DNA from: an uncultured Prochlorococcus sp.
Lineage (GTDB): Bacteria; Cyanobacteriota; Cyanobacteriia; PCC-6307; Cyanobiaceae
NCBI GenBank assembly: GCA_902564535.1
Contig: CACFBG010000002.1
Coordinates: 59,785-123,784, forward strand
Direction of reading: 5' to 3'
Length of the DNA: 64,000 bases
Every line of letters starts with the position of its first letter. Position 1 is the first letter of the stretch. This document shows positions 25,958-35,167 of this stretch, in pieces. The translations under genes were made by a program, and so were the position numbers. Below the pieces are notes generated by a model. That model saw nothing but the letters and a program-made list of their open reading frames with translations, ran no database searches and was not told where the DNA came from.

Positions 25958-26251
25958 ATGCTTCCTCTATTAATTTCTACATTTACAACTATTTTCCTAG
26001 CAGAATTAGGCGATAAAACTCAAATAGCAACTGTATCCTTAAGTGGAACCTCTAAAAGACCATTAGCAGTATTTATAGGATCTTCAGCAGCATTAGTACT
26101 TGCAAGTCTAATAGGAGTCATAGCTGGAGGAGCAATTGCAAGAGTAGTGCCTGATAATTATCTAAAGTTGATCTCAGCATTTGGCCTATTGGGAATTGGT
26201 CTTAGACTTATTTGGCCAAATAAAAGCAATGAAGTAATATCTGAAGTATGA
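25958..26251 (+). CDS. GDT1/TMEM165 family half-size transporter, second copy
   Basis: A 97-residue partner of the preceding gene, with its own signature AELGDKTQIATVSLSG (~16-31) and three helices. The loop between helices 2 and 3 includes GGAIARVVPDNYLK. The 2-base spacing suggests coupled translation in equal amounts. Manganese is needed for the PSII oxygen-evolving cluster, so export from the cytoplasm to lumen or medium is the likely job. Confidence 0.88.
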   Translation: MLPLLISTFTTIFLAELGDKTQIATVSLSGTSKRPLAVFIGSSAALVLASLIGVIAGGAIARVVPDNYLKLISAFGLLGIGLRLIWPNKSNEVISEV

Positions 26252-26357
26252 TCGATTGATAAGAAATGGATAAATGACTAAATCAATTTCGAGCCTTATC
26301 TAAATTAATTCTATTCGCTACAAAGCCAATCAAATTCATTTCTAGCATCCCAAGAAA

Positions 26358-28652
26358 ATGATTACTTTATCAAAATTACTAGAAAATATTCCTGAAGAAG
26401 GTTCTCTAGAGATTAAGAAGTTAGAAAGAATTCTAAAACTCACTAGAAAAATTGAAAAAGATAAGTTAATTATTGCTATAAATGCATTAAATAAATTAGG
26501 TATAATACAATCAGATGAATCAGGTTTAATTAAATTAAAAAGAAATGAAAACCTTGTTGAAGCAAGATTAAGATGTAGTACAAAAGGTTATTGTTTTGCT
26601 GTGCGCAATGACAATTCAGAAGATATTTATATAAGAGATCAATATCTAAATAATGCATGGCATGGAGACAATATATTTTTAAAAATTACTAAAGAAGGAG
26701 TACGAAGAAGATCTCCAGAAGGGGAAATCCAATGTATCCTTGAAAGAAATACAAAAACTTTGGTTTGCCTAATAGATCAACAAGATGGTGATTTAATTGC
26801 AATTCCTTTAGAAGAAAGAATATTAGCGAATATAAATCTAAGCCAAAAAGATAACATTTACCATACAAATAATATCCTAGATAATATTGTTGAGGTTCAG
26901 GTCGATAAATACCCAATAGGCCAATATTTAGCTGAAGGTCATGTAATTAAAAAACTCTCACTAAATGATTGTCCTGAAGGTGATAAAGAATTCTTACTAG
27001 CTAAAGTTGGAATCAACTCAGACTCTACACAACCTAGAGGTGCCTTAAAAAAACCATCAGATAAGAATAGAATAGATCTTACTAACCAACCTGCACTATT
27101 ATTAACTAGTTGGGAAAATAAAAACAGTCCTTTATTGCCAGCATTCTTCGTCGAAGCAAGAGAAGGAGGTGTCAGGATTTGGCTTCATATTCCAACTGTT
27201 GCAGAAAGAATTGGATTAGGTAGTAATTTAGATTTATGGCTAAGGGAAAAAGGAGAATCTTTTTGTTTAGGAAATAGTTGGAATCCACTACTTAGTGATG
27301 CTTTAAATAAAACAAGTAAATTTACTGTAAATGAAGAAAACCATTCTATTTCATTAATAATAGACATTGACCCTAATGGAATAGTTAAGGACTGGAACTT
27401 TAAATTGACAAAAATTAAACCCCATATTGAAATTAATTCAGATATTTTGAAGACCTTAAATTCTAGGAAAAGTAAATCTAGAACATTACCAATAAAACTA
27501 AAACCTATTAAAGATTATATTAATCAATTAGAGACTTTGATTTTTGCATCTAAATTAATTGAAAAAAAACAGAACGAATTAGGTTTAATTGAACTAGATT
27601 TAGAATTACCCAAAATAGATTATTTATCAGAACTTATTAAATGTAATCCTGGGGATAATTATAATCAGTGGTATAGACCTATTAATAATAATGATCCTCA
27701 ATCAGTTATTTCTCCGATAATTCATTTAGCGAATAAAATATATTTAGAACACGTTAAGAGTTTACAACTCCCAGCGTATATAATTACCTCTACAAATATT
27801 GATAGCAATACATTAAATGATTTGGCTAAAATAGCATTAGCATTAGACCTCGAACTGGAACTAGATGAAGATGGAGTTCCAACAGCTAAGGAACTTTCAA
27901 TATCATTTTCTAAAAATAGTTGCAGAAGAGTGTTAGACAAATTGTTAAAAAATTATCTACCTAAGAAAGTTCTTAATATATATGATTCCAATAATACGCA
28001 TGAATCTTCGACTAACCTTGATTGTTCACCATGGTGTTCTCCAGGCTCACATTATTATGATATTGCTAATCAATATGTATTGACTACATTGTTAAATGAA
28101 GCAAAAAATAAAGAATCTGGAAGAAATAAGAGAATATTAGATTTAGGCCAAAAAGATTCTTATAAGGATTTAAATTGGGAATTATTCCCAGAAAATATTA
28201 GGAAGTCATTGGTTTCTATTACAAATAAAAATTTATATCTTCATCTTACAAAAAGGAGACGGCAAGCAATTAACTTAAAGAGTCAAATTTTTGCAATGGC
28301 AAAATCAAGGTCAGCCGAGGATCTTGTAGGCAGAGAGATTGAGGCGATAATAAGTGGTGTTCAAAGTTATGGTTTTTTTGCAGAACTTCCACCTCATTTA
28401 TCAGAAGGATTAGTTCATGTCAGTAGTTTAAATGATGATTGGTACGAATATCGATCAAGGCAAAATCGTTTAGTAGGTAGAAAATCAAAACAAAGCTATC
28501 AATTAGGAGATCATGTATTAGTCAAAGTTATTAAGGTTGATATCCTAAAAAATCAAATTGATTTAGAGGTCGTTAAAAATGAGAAGGGACTTGAATTAAA
28601 AACTGAGAAAGTAGAAGTTAAAGATCAGATATTAATCAAAGAAAAGATATGA
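26358..28652 (+). CDS. RNase R-like RNB/S1 protein with degenerate active site
   Basis: A 764-residue protein with RNase II/R layout: a winged-helix-like N terminus (1-65), cold-shock-like parts (~70-240), an RNB-like region (~250-640) and a C-terminal S1 domain (~653-735, GREIEAIISGVQSYGFFAEL). The TIDxxxxxDxDDA metal motif is not found where expected (around RIDLTNQPALLLTSW, ~235-250). The arginine motif TSPIRRYxDLxVHR is replaced by CSPGSHYYDIANQYVL (~560). It therefore looks unable to cut RNA and may act as an RNA-binding scaffold, perhaps with the catalytic-only RNB protein at 10337. It is followed by ubiX, overlapping in ATGA. Confidence 0.8.
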   Translation: MITLSKLLENIPEEGSLEIKKLERILKLTRKIEKDKLIIAINALNKLGIIQSDESGLIKLKRNENLVEARLRCSTKGYCFAVRNDNSEDIYIRDQYLNNAWHGDNIFLKITKEGVRRRSPEGEIQCILERNTKTLVCLIDQQDGDLIAIPLEERILANINLSQKDNIYHTNNILDNIVEVQVDKYPIGQYLAEGHVIKKLSLNDCPEGDKEFLLAKVGINSDSTQPRGALKKPSDKNRIDLTNQPALLLTSWENKNSPLLPAFFVEAREGGVRIWLHIPTVAERIGLGSNLDLWLREKGESFCLGNSWNPLLSDALNKTSKFTVNEENHSISLIIDIDPNGIVKDWNFKLTKIKPHIEINSDILKTLNSRKSKSRTLPIKLKPIKDYINQLETLIFASKLIEKKQNELGLIELDLELPKIDYLSELIKCNPGDNYNQWYRPINNNDPQSVISPIIHLANKIYLEHVKSLQLPAYIITSTNIDSNTLNDLAKIALALDLELELDEDGVPTAKELSISFSKNSCRRVLDKLLKNYLPKKVLNIYDSNNTHESSTNLDCSPWCSPGSHYYDIANQYVLTTLLNEAKNKESGRNKRILDLGQKDSYKDLNWELFPENIRKSLVSITNKNLYLHLTKRRRQAINLKSQIFAMAKSRSAEDLVGREIEAIISGVQSYGFFAELPPHLSEGLVHVSSLNDDWYEYRSRQNRLVGRKSKQSYQLGDHVLVKVIKVDILKNQIDLEVVKNEKGLELKTEKVEVKDQILIKEKI

Positions 28653-29263
28653 ATAATGCCCCATATGTCATAGCTGTAACAGGAGCTTCTGCACAACCAT
28701 TGGCTGAAAGAACACTCCAATTACTATTACAAAATAATCATTATGTCCATTTGATTTTAAGTAAAGGATGCTATAAAGTTTGGGAATCAGAGAAAGGTAT
28801 AATTATTCCTCAGGATATGAATCAACAAGAAATACATTGGAGGCAATATCTAAAGACTCAAGCAGGCAAACTAATATGTCACCAGTGGAATAATATGGCT
28901 GCTTCTATAGCAAGTGGTAGTTTTAATACTAAAGCAATGATTATTATTCCATGTTCAATGGGTACTATTGGAAGAATTGCATCTGGAATATCCTCAAATC
29001 TTATAGAAAGATGTGCAGATGTTCATTTAAAAGAACATAGACCTCTGTTAATTTCACCTAGAGAAAGCCCATTTAATATAATCCATCTAAGGAATTTAAC
29101 TACACTATCAGAGGCAGGAGCAAGAATCATTCCCCCTATCCCTTCATGGTATTCTCAGCCAAAAACAATAGAACAAATGATAGATTTTATTGTTGCTAGG
29201 CTTTTCGATTCATTAGAAGAGGAGTTAGTAACTGTTAAACGATGGAGTGGCAATAATCTATGA
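28649..29263 (+). CDS. ubiX: Flavin prenyltransferase UbiX
   Basis: A 204-residue enzyme that prenylates FMN to make the cofactor of UbiD-type decarboxylases, used in quinone-ring synthesis. The FMN-binding start AVTGASAQPLAERTL (~9) and the MIIIPCSMGTIGRIASGIS stretch (~97) are typical, as is the C-terminal PPIPSWYSQPKTIEQMIDF. Length is normal. The ATG overlaps the stop of the RNB/S1 gene, and the downstream gene overlaps in the same ATGA way, so the three are one operon. Confidence 0.92.
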   Translation: MNNAPYVIAVTGASAQPLAERTLQLLLQNNHYVHLILSKGCYKVWESEKGIIIPQDMNQQEIHWRQYLKTQAGKLICHQWNNMAASIASGSFNTKAMIIIPCSMGTIGRIASGISSNLIERCADVHLKEHRPLLISPRESPFNIIHLRNLTTLSEAGARIIPPIPSWYSQPKTIEQMIDFIVARLFDSLEEELVTVKRWSGNNL

Positions 29264-29796
29264 ATATTATTCAGCGTTTGCTAATAATTCCAATAACAAT
29301 TCCTTCTGTGTGCCTTATATTAATTTCCTCATTAAATTTTAATAAAACTACCAGTATTAAATTATTAACATGGGTATCTCCTAAGATTAATATTGGTATA
29401 TTAATTCCATTATCATATGCAACAGGGATAGCTTTAACTTCAACAGTAGCTTTAATCTTAAGTAAAAAAGGTTATTCATATAATAGAAAGCTAAAAGTAA
29501 ATCCTTTTAGCCAGAAAAAAATTACAAATGATTATAAATATTCTGAAGAAAACTTTTTAAATATAAATGAATCTTATGGAAGCGAAGTTAATGATATACC
29601 GCCTCAAAGAGACGCTAAAGATACTCCTCCTACAGTATCGGTACCTTATAGAATTATCAAAAAAAACAACATAGTGAGAGAAATGAACAATCCTACTACT
29701 AATAGAAATGAAAATAATGAGGAAATTAATTCAATAAATAAAAATAAAGAAATCTTTAACGATCAAGATTGGAATGAAAATACTAATGATTGGTAA
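29260..29796 (+). CDS. Two-helix membrane protein with disordered tail, unknown function
   Basis: A 178-residue protein. Two hydrophobic helices (~7-27 and ~45-68) form an N-terminal hairpin. The rest is Asn/Lys/Glu-rich and probably disordered, apart from a short stretch PPQRDAKDTPPTVSVPYRII (~113-132) that looks conserved. It overlaps ubiX in ATGA. I do not recognise the family with confidence; the layout resembles small thylakoid or plasma membrane proteins of picocyanobacteria. Confidence 0.65.
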   Translation: MNIIQRLLIIPITIPSVCLILISSLNFNKTTSIKLLTWVSPKINIGILIPLSYATGIALTSTVALILSKKGYSYNRKLKVNPFSQKKITNDYKYSEENFLNINESYGSEVNDIPPQRDAKDTPPTVSVPYRIIKKNNIVREMNNPTTNRNENNEEINSINKNKEIFNDQDWNENTNDW

Positions 29797-29853
29797 AAAG
29801 CTATTGAATAATATAAAAAACGCTATAAAATAAAAAAAATAAATTGAAAAATA

Positions 29854-30330
29854 ATGTCAGAAACTGAAAAATATAATGATCTTGATTCTCCCTCTAACGA
29901 GACTGGCAAAAATCAATCAAAGGTTCAAGATGATACAAATGTGGAAATTAAACCGAAGCCTAAGCCTCCTAAGCCCGAAGAAAAACCTTTTAAAGAATTT
30001 GTACTCGAAAATTTAATCCCTGAACTTAGTAATGAATTAAATAACAAAGGTATAAAGCCATTATCAATTGAATTAATTAATGGTTCTATGCCAGTTGCTG
30101 GTTATCCATGCTCTATGATAGCAGTAGAATTATCATCGGGTAGGAAATTCTGGTTAGCTTTTAGTAAAGATGATATAACTTCTACGAAAACAATTGCTCT
30201 AGCTGAAAGTGGATCTCAACCTTATACACTTGAATCTTTTTTAATTGATGAAAAGAAAACAACCCTGGCTCTTTTAATCTCTAGAACTTTGCAAAGATTA
30301 AATGGTCAAAAATGGCTTGGACCTAATTAA
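29854..30330 (+). CDS. DUF2996 family protein
   Basis: A 158-residue cyanobacterial protein of the DUF2996 type. The first ~45 residues are acidic and Pro/Lys-rich (KPKPKPPKPEEKPF) and look flexible. The folded part begins at FKEFVLENLIPELS and contains GRKFWLAFSKDDITSTKTI (~100) and the ending LNGQKWLGPN. It has no membrane segment. Function is unknown. It follows the two-helix membrane protein after 57 bases. Confidence 0.7.
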   Translation: MSETEKYNDLDSPSNETGKNQSKVQDDTNVEIKPKPKPPKPEEKPFKEFVLENLIPELSNELNNKGIKPLSIELINGSMPVAGYPCSMIAVELSSGRKFWLAFSKDDITSTKTIALAESGSQPYTLESFLIDEKKTTLALLISRTLQRLNGQKWLGPN

Positions 30331-30427
30331 CACTTAATTCATATTATAGTTAAAAAACTATTAAATGATCACCACAATTGCTCTGAATCTAGTTTATAAT
30401 AGTCTAATATATTTGATTAATGTAGCT

Positions 30428-30464
30428 ATTTCTTTTAACTAACTAGTTTTTAATTAAAAGAAAT
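30428..30464. terminator. Stem-loop upstream of tldD
   Basis: An 11-bp perfect stem (ATTTCTTTTAA at 30428-30438, TTAAAAGAAAT at 30454-30464) with a 15-base loop. No long T run follows. It could end the DUF2996 transcript or lie in the tldD leader. Confidence 0.3.
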
Positions 30465-30529
30465 TTATATAACATTAATTAAAACCTATCATTCCCTAAG
30501 TTTCTACTCTTAAATTTTCCTAATAAATT

Positions 30530-31969
30530 TTGACAACAACAACACACGAAAACCAAATAACTAAAGAAGGTCAATTTCATCTAGGAATGAAGAATGATCT
30601 TGAATTTCTGATATCTTTAGGAATATCATCTGGAGCAGATTTTGTTGAAATTTTTCTAGAGAATACTAATAATATTTCTTTATTAGCTGAGCAAGATCAT
30701 ATTACAAGTGTAAATCCGTCCTTTACTAGAGGAGCAGGAATTAGGGTTTTCCTAGGCGATAGGGATGGATTTGTCACCACCAATGATTTAACAATAAATG
30801 GCTTAAGGAATGCCTTAGAGAATTCACTTGCAATGCTTGGGTTGGATATGAATAATTCTAATCTTATTAATTTTACTGGACTAAATAATTTTAATGACTA
30901 CGGAAAGTCTAAGGAAACTTGGCTAAAGGATAGCCCGGAACTAAAAAGTTCTTGTAATCTAATACTAAAAGCTACAGATAAACTCAAAATGAAGAATAAA
31001 TTTATTGATGTAAGAAGAGGCAGCTATTCAAGAGGCTTACAAGAAATACTTATTGCTTCATCAGATGGAACTTTCTGCAGAGACATACGTTTAAGCCAAT
31101 CAATAGGATTAAACGTTCTCGCTTCTGACAAAGGATTTCGTGCAAGTAGTTCTAGACGATATGGAAGTCAAGGAAAACCAAATGATTTACTTGAATGGGA
31201 TTCTGAAAAAAGTGCATATGATATAAGTGAAAGTGTAGGAAATATGCTTTACGCAGATTATGTTGAAGCATCTCAAATGCCTGTTGTATTAGCTAATAAA
31301 TTTGGCGGTGTAATTTTTCATGAAGCATGTGGACATTTATTAGAAACAACACAAATTGAGAGGGGAACTAGCCCATTTGCAGATAAATTAAATAAACAAA
31401 TTGCTAATGAAGCATTAACAGCTGTAGATGAAGGTTTAACAGAAGGAGCTTTTGGAACTATTTCAATAGATGATGAAGGCATGGAACCTGAAAAATCTGT
31501 TCTTATAGAAAAAGGTGTATTAAAAAAATTTCTAAGTGATAGAGCTGGTGAAATGAGAACCGGACATAAAAGGACTGGTAGTGGCAGGAGACAATCTCAT
31601 TCATATGCACCAGCTAGTCGTATGAGAAATACCTATATTGCATCAGGAAAATATCAACCAGAACAACTTATTGAGACAATTGATAAAGGACTTTATTGCA
31701 AATCTATGGGAGGTGGAAGTGTAGGACCTACTGGTCAATTTAACTTCTCTGTTGAGGAAGGTTATCTTATTGAAAATGGAAAGCTTACTAAGCCAGTAAA
31801 GGGAGCAACATTAATTGGTGAAGCTAAGGAAATTTTACCCAGAATTTCAATGTGTGCAAATGATTTAGAATTGGCGGCAGGGTTTTGTGGTTCAATAAGT
31901 GGGAACGTTAATGTAACAGTAGGACAGCCTCACATCAAAGTAGATTCAATAACTATAGGAGGTAGATAA
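30530..31969 (+). CDS. tldD: Metalloprotease TldD
   Basis: The 479-residue protease subunit of the TldD-TldE complex, which threads and cuts unfolded peptides and is known from microcin B17 maturation. The zinc motif HExxxH is HEACGH near 264; the C-terminal GSISGNVNVTVGQPHIKVDSI is family-typical. The start is TTG at 30530 after a hairpin-bearing leader. TldE follows after a single base. What it processes here is unknown. Confidence 0.93.
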   Translation: MTTTTHENQITKEGQFHLGMKNDLEFLISLGISSGADFVEIFLENTNNISLLAEQDHITSVNPSFTRGAGIRVFLGDRDGFVTTNDLTINGLRNALENSLAMLGLDMNNSNLINFTGLNNFNDYGKSKETWLKDSPELKSSCNLILKATDKLKMKNKFIDVRRGSYSRGLQEILIASSDGTFCRDIRLSQSIGLNVLASDKGFRASSSRRYGSQGKPNDLLEWDSEKSAYDISESVGNMLYADYVEASQMPVVLANKFGGVIFHEACGHLLETTQIERGTSPFADKLNKQIANEALTAVDEGLTEGAFGTISIDDEGMEPEKSVLIEKGVLKKFLSDRAGEMRTGHKRTGSGRRQSHSYAPASRMRNTYIASGKYQPEQLIETIDKGLYCKSMGGGSVGPTGQFNFSVEEGYLIENGKLTKPVKGATLIGEAKEILPRISMCANDLELAAGFCGSISGNVNVTVGQPHIKVDSITIGGR

Positions 31970-31970
31970 A

Positions 31971-33335
31971 GTGAATAAATTTATTGATGAAAAAAATCTT
32001 AAGGACAAAATTAATTCCTTAAGTAAAAATGTAAATATAAAGAAATGGGATATAGGAGCTTCATCAAGCTCGGATTCCTCAGTTCAAGTTGATAAAGGTA
32101 AGCCTAAACAATTAAAAAGTTCACAGAAGAATTCACTTACGCTTAGAATTTGGAATAAGGAAGGATTAGTAGGCATTTCTAGTACAACAGACCTTACAGA
32201 TGATGGTTTAAATAAATCTTTCACATCTGCTTATGAATCCAGTTTCTTTGGGAACTCAAGTGATATTCCAGACTTTTCACCTGAATGTAAAAACAAACTT
32301 TTTAATATCAATAGCCCCTTAAGAGAAGCATATGGAATTAAAAGACTGTATGAATTACTAAGTTTAGCTGAAAAAAATTTAATTGAATCACATAGTTCTA
32401 TTGAAAGTGTCCCCTATAATGGATTATCAGAATCAATATATGAACGAATATATATTAATAGTGATGGTGCATCTAGATTAATAAAAAAAACCCAAGCTAG
32501 TATCTATTTGTATGCAAGATCTAATGTACAAGGTAAAAAGCCTAGAAGTTCTGGATCAATAAAACTAGGATATGGGACTTCAGATTTAGATATAGATTCA
32601 TGTATAGAGGAAGCATCAAAAAAAACTATAGATCATTTAAATTATTCACCTATTACTACTGGTAAATATTTAGTTTGTTTTAAGCCAGAAGCATTCTTAG
32701 ATCTAATTAATGCATTTAGTAATATTTTTAATGCACGTTCTATTTTAGATGGAATAAGTTTAAGTAATAAAAACTCATTAGGAGAAACAATTTCAGTACC
32801 ATATTTTAATTTAGTAGATGATGGTCTACATAAAGATCATATAGGAGCAATCAATTTTGATGGTGAAGGGACTCCTACTAAAAAAATTAATTTAATAGAA
32901 AATGGCATAATTAATAATTTTCTTCATTCAGAAGCAACTGCCCGAGCCTTTAATACAAACCCTACTGGACATGCAGGGACAGGTTCCAAAGTATCTGTTG
33001 GGCCAGATTGGTTTGTTATAAGCAAAACACCCCTGGGAAATAATAAAAGCGAAAAGTTAAATCATCAAAATTGCAAAGATACATTCGTACTAATTGAAAG
33101 CTTGAGTGCGCTTCACGCTGGAGTTAAGCCTTCACAAGGATCATTCTCATTACCTTTTGATGGCTGGTTGGTAAAAGAAGGAGAGAAAATATCAATAGAA
33201 GCAGCAACAGTAGCAGGTGATATAAAAAATGTATTAATGAATATTGTAGAGATGGAAAACAACTCAGAGGTAACTCATAGTGGAATTTCTCCTCACATCT
33301 GGATAAATGAATTATCAATAACAGGAGAAGCATGA
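31971..33335 (+). CDS. tldE: TldE (PmbA) protease partner
   Basis: The 454-residue partner of TldD. It shares the fold but lacks the HExxxH zinc site, as expected for the structural half of the heterodimer. Conserved segments include SDGASRLIKKTQASIYLYAR (~164-183), FDGEGTPTKKINLIENGIINNFL (~296-318) and HAGVKPSQGSFSLPFDGWLV (~382-401). The start is GTG at 31971. Its stop overlaps the fmt ATG, so the three genes are probably cotranscribed. Confidence 0.92.
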   Translation: MNKFIDEKNLKDKINSLSKNVNIKKWDIGASSSSDSSVQVDKGKPKQLKSSQKNSLTLRIWNKEGLVGISSTTDLTDDGLNKSFTSAYESSFFGNSSDIPDFSPECKNKLFNINSPLREAYGIKRLYELLSLAEKNLIESHSSIESVPYNGLSESIYERIYINSDGASRLIKKTQASIYLYARSNVQGKKPRSSGSIKLGYGTSDLDIDSCIEEASKKTIDHLNYSPITTGKYLVCFKPEAFLDLINAFSNIFNARSILDGISLSNKNSLGETISVPYFNLVDDGLHKDHIGAINFDGEGTPTKKINLIENGIINNFLHSEATARAFNTNPTGHAGTGSKVSVGPDWFVISKTPLGNNKSEKLNHQNCKDTFVLIESLSALHAGVKPSQGSFSLPFDGWLVKEGEKISIEAATVAGDIKNVLMNIVEMENNSEVTHSGISPHIWINELSITGEA

Positions 33336-34354
33336 AGATCATCTTTTGGGGAACACCAAAATATGCTATTCCTACTCTTGATGCTTTAATTAAAGATGGA
33401 AACGAAATACTTTGTGTAGTTACTCAACCTGACAAAAGAAGAACTAGGGGCAGAGATAAATCTCCATCACCTATAAAGGAAAGGGCACAGGAATATAAAA
33501 TACCAGTAATTACTACATCATCAATAAGAAAAGATGTAGTCACAAAAGAGAAAATTAAATCATTAAATGCAGATATTTTTATTGTAGTAGCTTTTGGACA
33601 AATATTACCAAAAGATATATTAGAACTACCAAGGTTAGGGTGCTGGAATAGCCATGCATCATTATTACCCAGGTGGAGGGGAGCAGCTCCTATTCAGTGG
33701 AGTATTTTAAAAGGAGATAAAGAAACAGGGATAGATATCATGCTAATGGATGAAGGTCTGGATACAGGTCCTGTTTTATTAGAGAAAAGAATAGACATTG
33801 ATTTACTTGACAACTATTCTGACTTATCTCAAAAGCTTAGTAATCTTTCAGCTGAGAGTATATTAGAAGCAATAAATATAATAAAATCAATAGGTTCATT
33901 TAAATTAGATTTTAGGAATAAATTACTAAATTTAAAATTGCAAAGTAGCTCATCTGTTGAGCCAACATATGCGAGACAAATAGTTAAGGCTGACAAATTA
34001 ATAAATTGGGCGGAACCAGTACTAACAGTCCATAAAAGAATTATGGGATTGTATCCGAATACATTTACATTAGTAAATAATAAAATACTAAAAATAGAAG
34101 TAACTGAGCCTATAGAACCAGGTTCAAAACTAGAAAAATCTCTTATTACTAATGGACTAGATTTAATCAAAATTAATAAATATAAAGAGCCAGGAACTAT
34201 TGTTTCATTTCAAAAAGGCTTTGGACTATTAATTAGGTGTATTGACCATCCTATTTTAATCCGCAAGGCAAAATTGCAGGGAAAGAAATCATTGGAAAGT
34301 GACTCACTTATTCAACAACTAAAACTACACGAAGGCTATATTATTAATAGTTAG
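33332..34354 (+). CDS. fmt: Methionyl-tRNA formyltransferase
   Basis: A 340-residue enzyme that formylates initiator Met-tRNA with 10-formyltetrahydrofolate. It shows the family start MKIIFWGTPKYAIPTLDAL, the catalytic NSHASLLPRWRGAAPIQ (~107-123) and LMDEGLDTGPVL (~139). The C-terminal OB-like tRNA-binding domain follows from ~205. The ATG lies inside the tldE stop (ATGA). The initiator tRNA it acts on is encoded at 62627. Confidence 0.96.
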   Translation: MKIIFWGTPKYAIPTLDALIKDGNEILCVVTQPDKRRTRGRDKSPSPIKERAQEYKIPVITTSSIRKDVVTKEKIKSLNADIFIVVAFGQILPKDILELPRLGCWNSHASLLPRWRGAAPIQWSILKGDKETGIDIMLMDEGLDTGPVLLEKRIDIDLLDNYSDLSQKLSNLSAESILEAINIIKSIGSFKLDFRNKLLNLKLQSSSSVEPTYARQIVKADKLINWAEPVLTVHKRIMGLYPNTFTLVNNKILKIEVTEPIEPGSKLEKSLITNGLDLIKINKYKEPGTIVSFQKGFGLLIRCIDHPILIRKAKLQGKKSLESDSLIQQLKLHEGYIINS

Positions 34355-34364
34355 ATTATTTTAC

Positions 34365-35075
34365 TTAATTCTGATTAAGATTTGACTTCAAAGAGAAACC
34401 CCAAGTAAACAAAATAAATACTATAAATAATATTAGCCATTCTGAAATGTAAATTTGATTAAAGATCAAGGAAATAATTAATTTAATTCCAACTAAACCA
34501 ACAGCTATATATCCTGCTAGTTCAAGCCTAGGAAATTCCTCTAACCAACGAATAAATAGACCAGAGGTAAATCTTAAAGCTAAAATACCTATTGATGCCC
34601 CTATTATAACTAAAAGGATTTGATCACTTATAGCAACAGCTGTAGCTACGCTGTCGACAGAAAATGCAAGATCAGTCATGGCAAGAGTAACAACAATAAC
34701 AAAAAAGTTCGTATTGTTATTATTTTCTAAAGGAACAACTAATTCATCACTAGATTTTTCTAGTAACTTATCAATAAACAGCCATAGTAAATACAAACCA
34801 GCTAAAAGCTGAAGTGGCCAAAATTCTAAAATAATTTGTGCTGCAAGTATTAGTAGAATACGAAGAAATAAAGCAATTGAAATTCCAAAATTTAAAGCTT
34901 TAGTCTGCAAATCAACATTTCTCAAACGTCGAGTAATCGCTGCTAAAGCTATTGCATTATCTGCTGACAAGATAATTTCCAAAGAAATAAGAACAGGGAT
35001 CAAAGGTGCTAGTTCAACCCATCTGTCTATACCATCCAGCCAATTAGATAAAGATGGCAATGAAGCAGAATCCAT
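34365..35075 (-). CDS. TerC-family membrane protein
   Basis: A 236-residue integral membrane protein of the TerC family with about seven helices. The acidic membrane motifs SLEIILSADNAIALAAI (~30-46) and TDLAFSVDSVATAVAIS (~136-152) are the family's likely metal-binding sites. In plants the related TerC is needed for thylakoid biogenesis; bacterial members are linked to Mn2+ export. It is convergent with fmt and divergent from the next gene, with a hairpin in the spacer. Confidence 0.9.
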   Translation of the reverse strand: MDSASLPSLSNWLDGIDRWVELAPLIPVLISLEIILSADNAIALAAITRRLRNVDLQTKALNFGISIALFLRILLILAAQIILEFWPLQLLAGLYLLWLFIDKLLEKSSDELVVPLENNNNTNFFVIVVTLAMTDLAFSVDSVATAVAISDQILLVIIGASIGILALRFTSGLFIRWLEEFPRLELAGYIAVGLVGIKLIISLIFNQIYISEWLILFIVFILFTWGFSLKSNLNQN

Positions 35076-35113
35076 TACTTATATATTGAGGGTCTAAGGA
35101 TGGGAGGTGGTAA

Positions 35114-35139
35114 ATCAATCTATGTTGTCATAGATTGAT
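35114..35139. promoter_or_regulatory. 11-bp hairpin between divergent terC and repeat-protein genes
   Basis: Perfect arms ATCAATCTATG (35114-35124) and CATAGATTGAT (35129-35139) enclose the loop TTGT. It lies 39 bases upstream of the terC-family start and 28 bases before the next gene. It could be an operator or a 5' leader structure; there is no T run for a terminator. Confidence 0.4.
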
Positions 35140-35167
35140 CCTCTAAGGAAGCCACTAATCTAAAAAA

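Noticed and set aside
33829..34170. 113-codon open frame antisense to fmt
   Set aside because: A shadow of the fmt coding strand.
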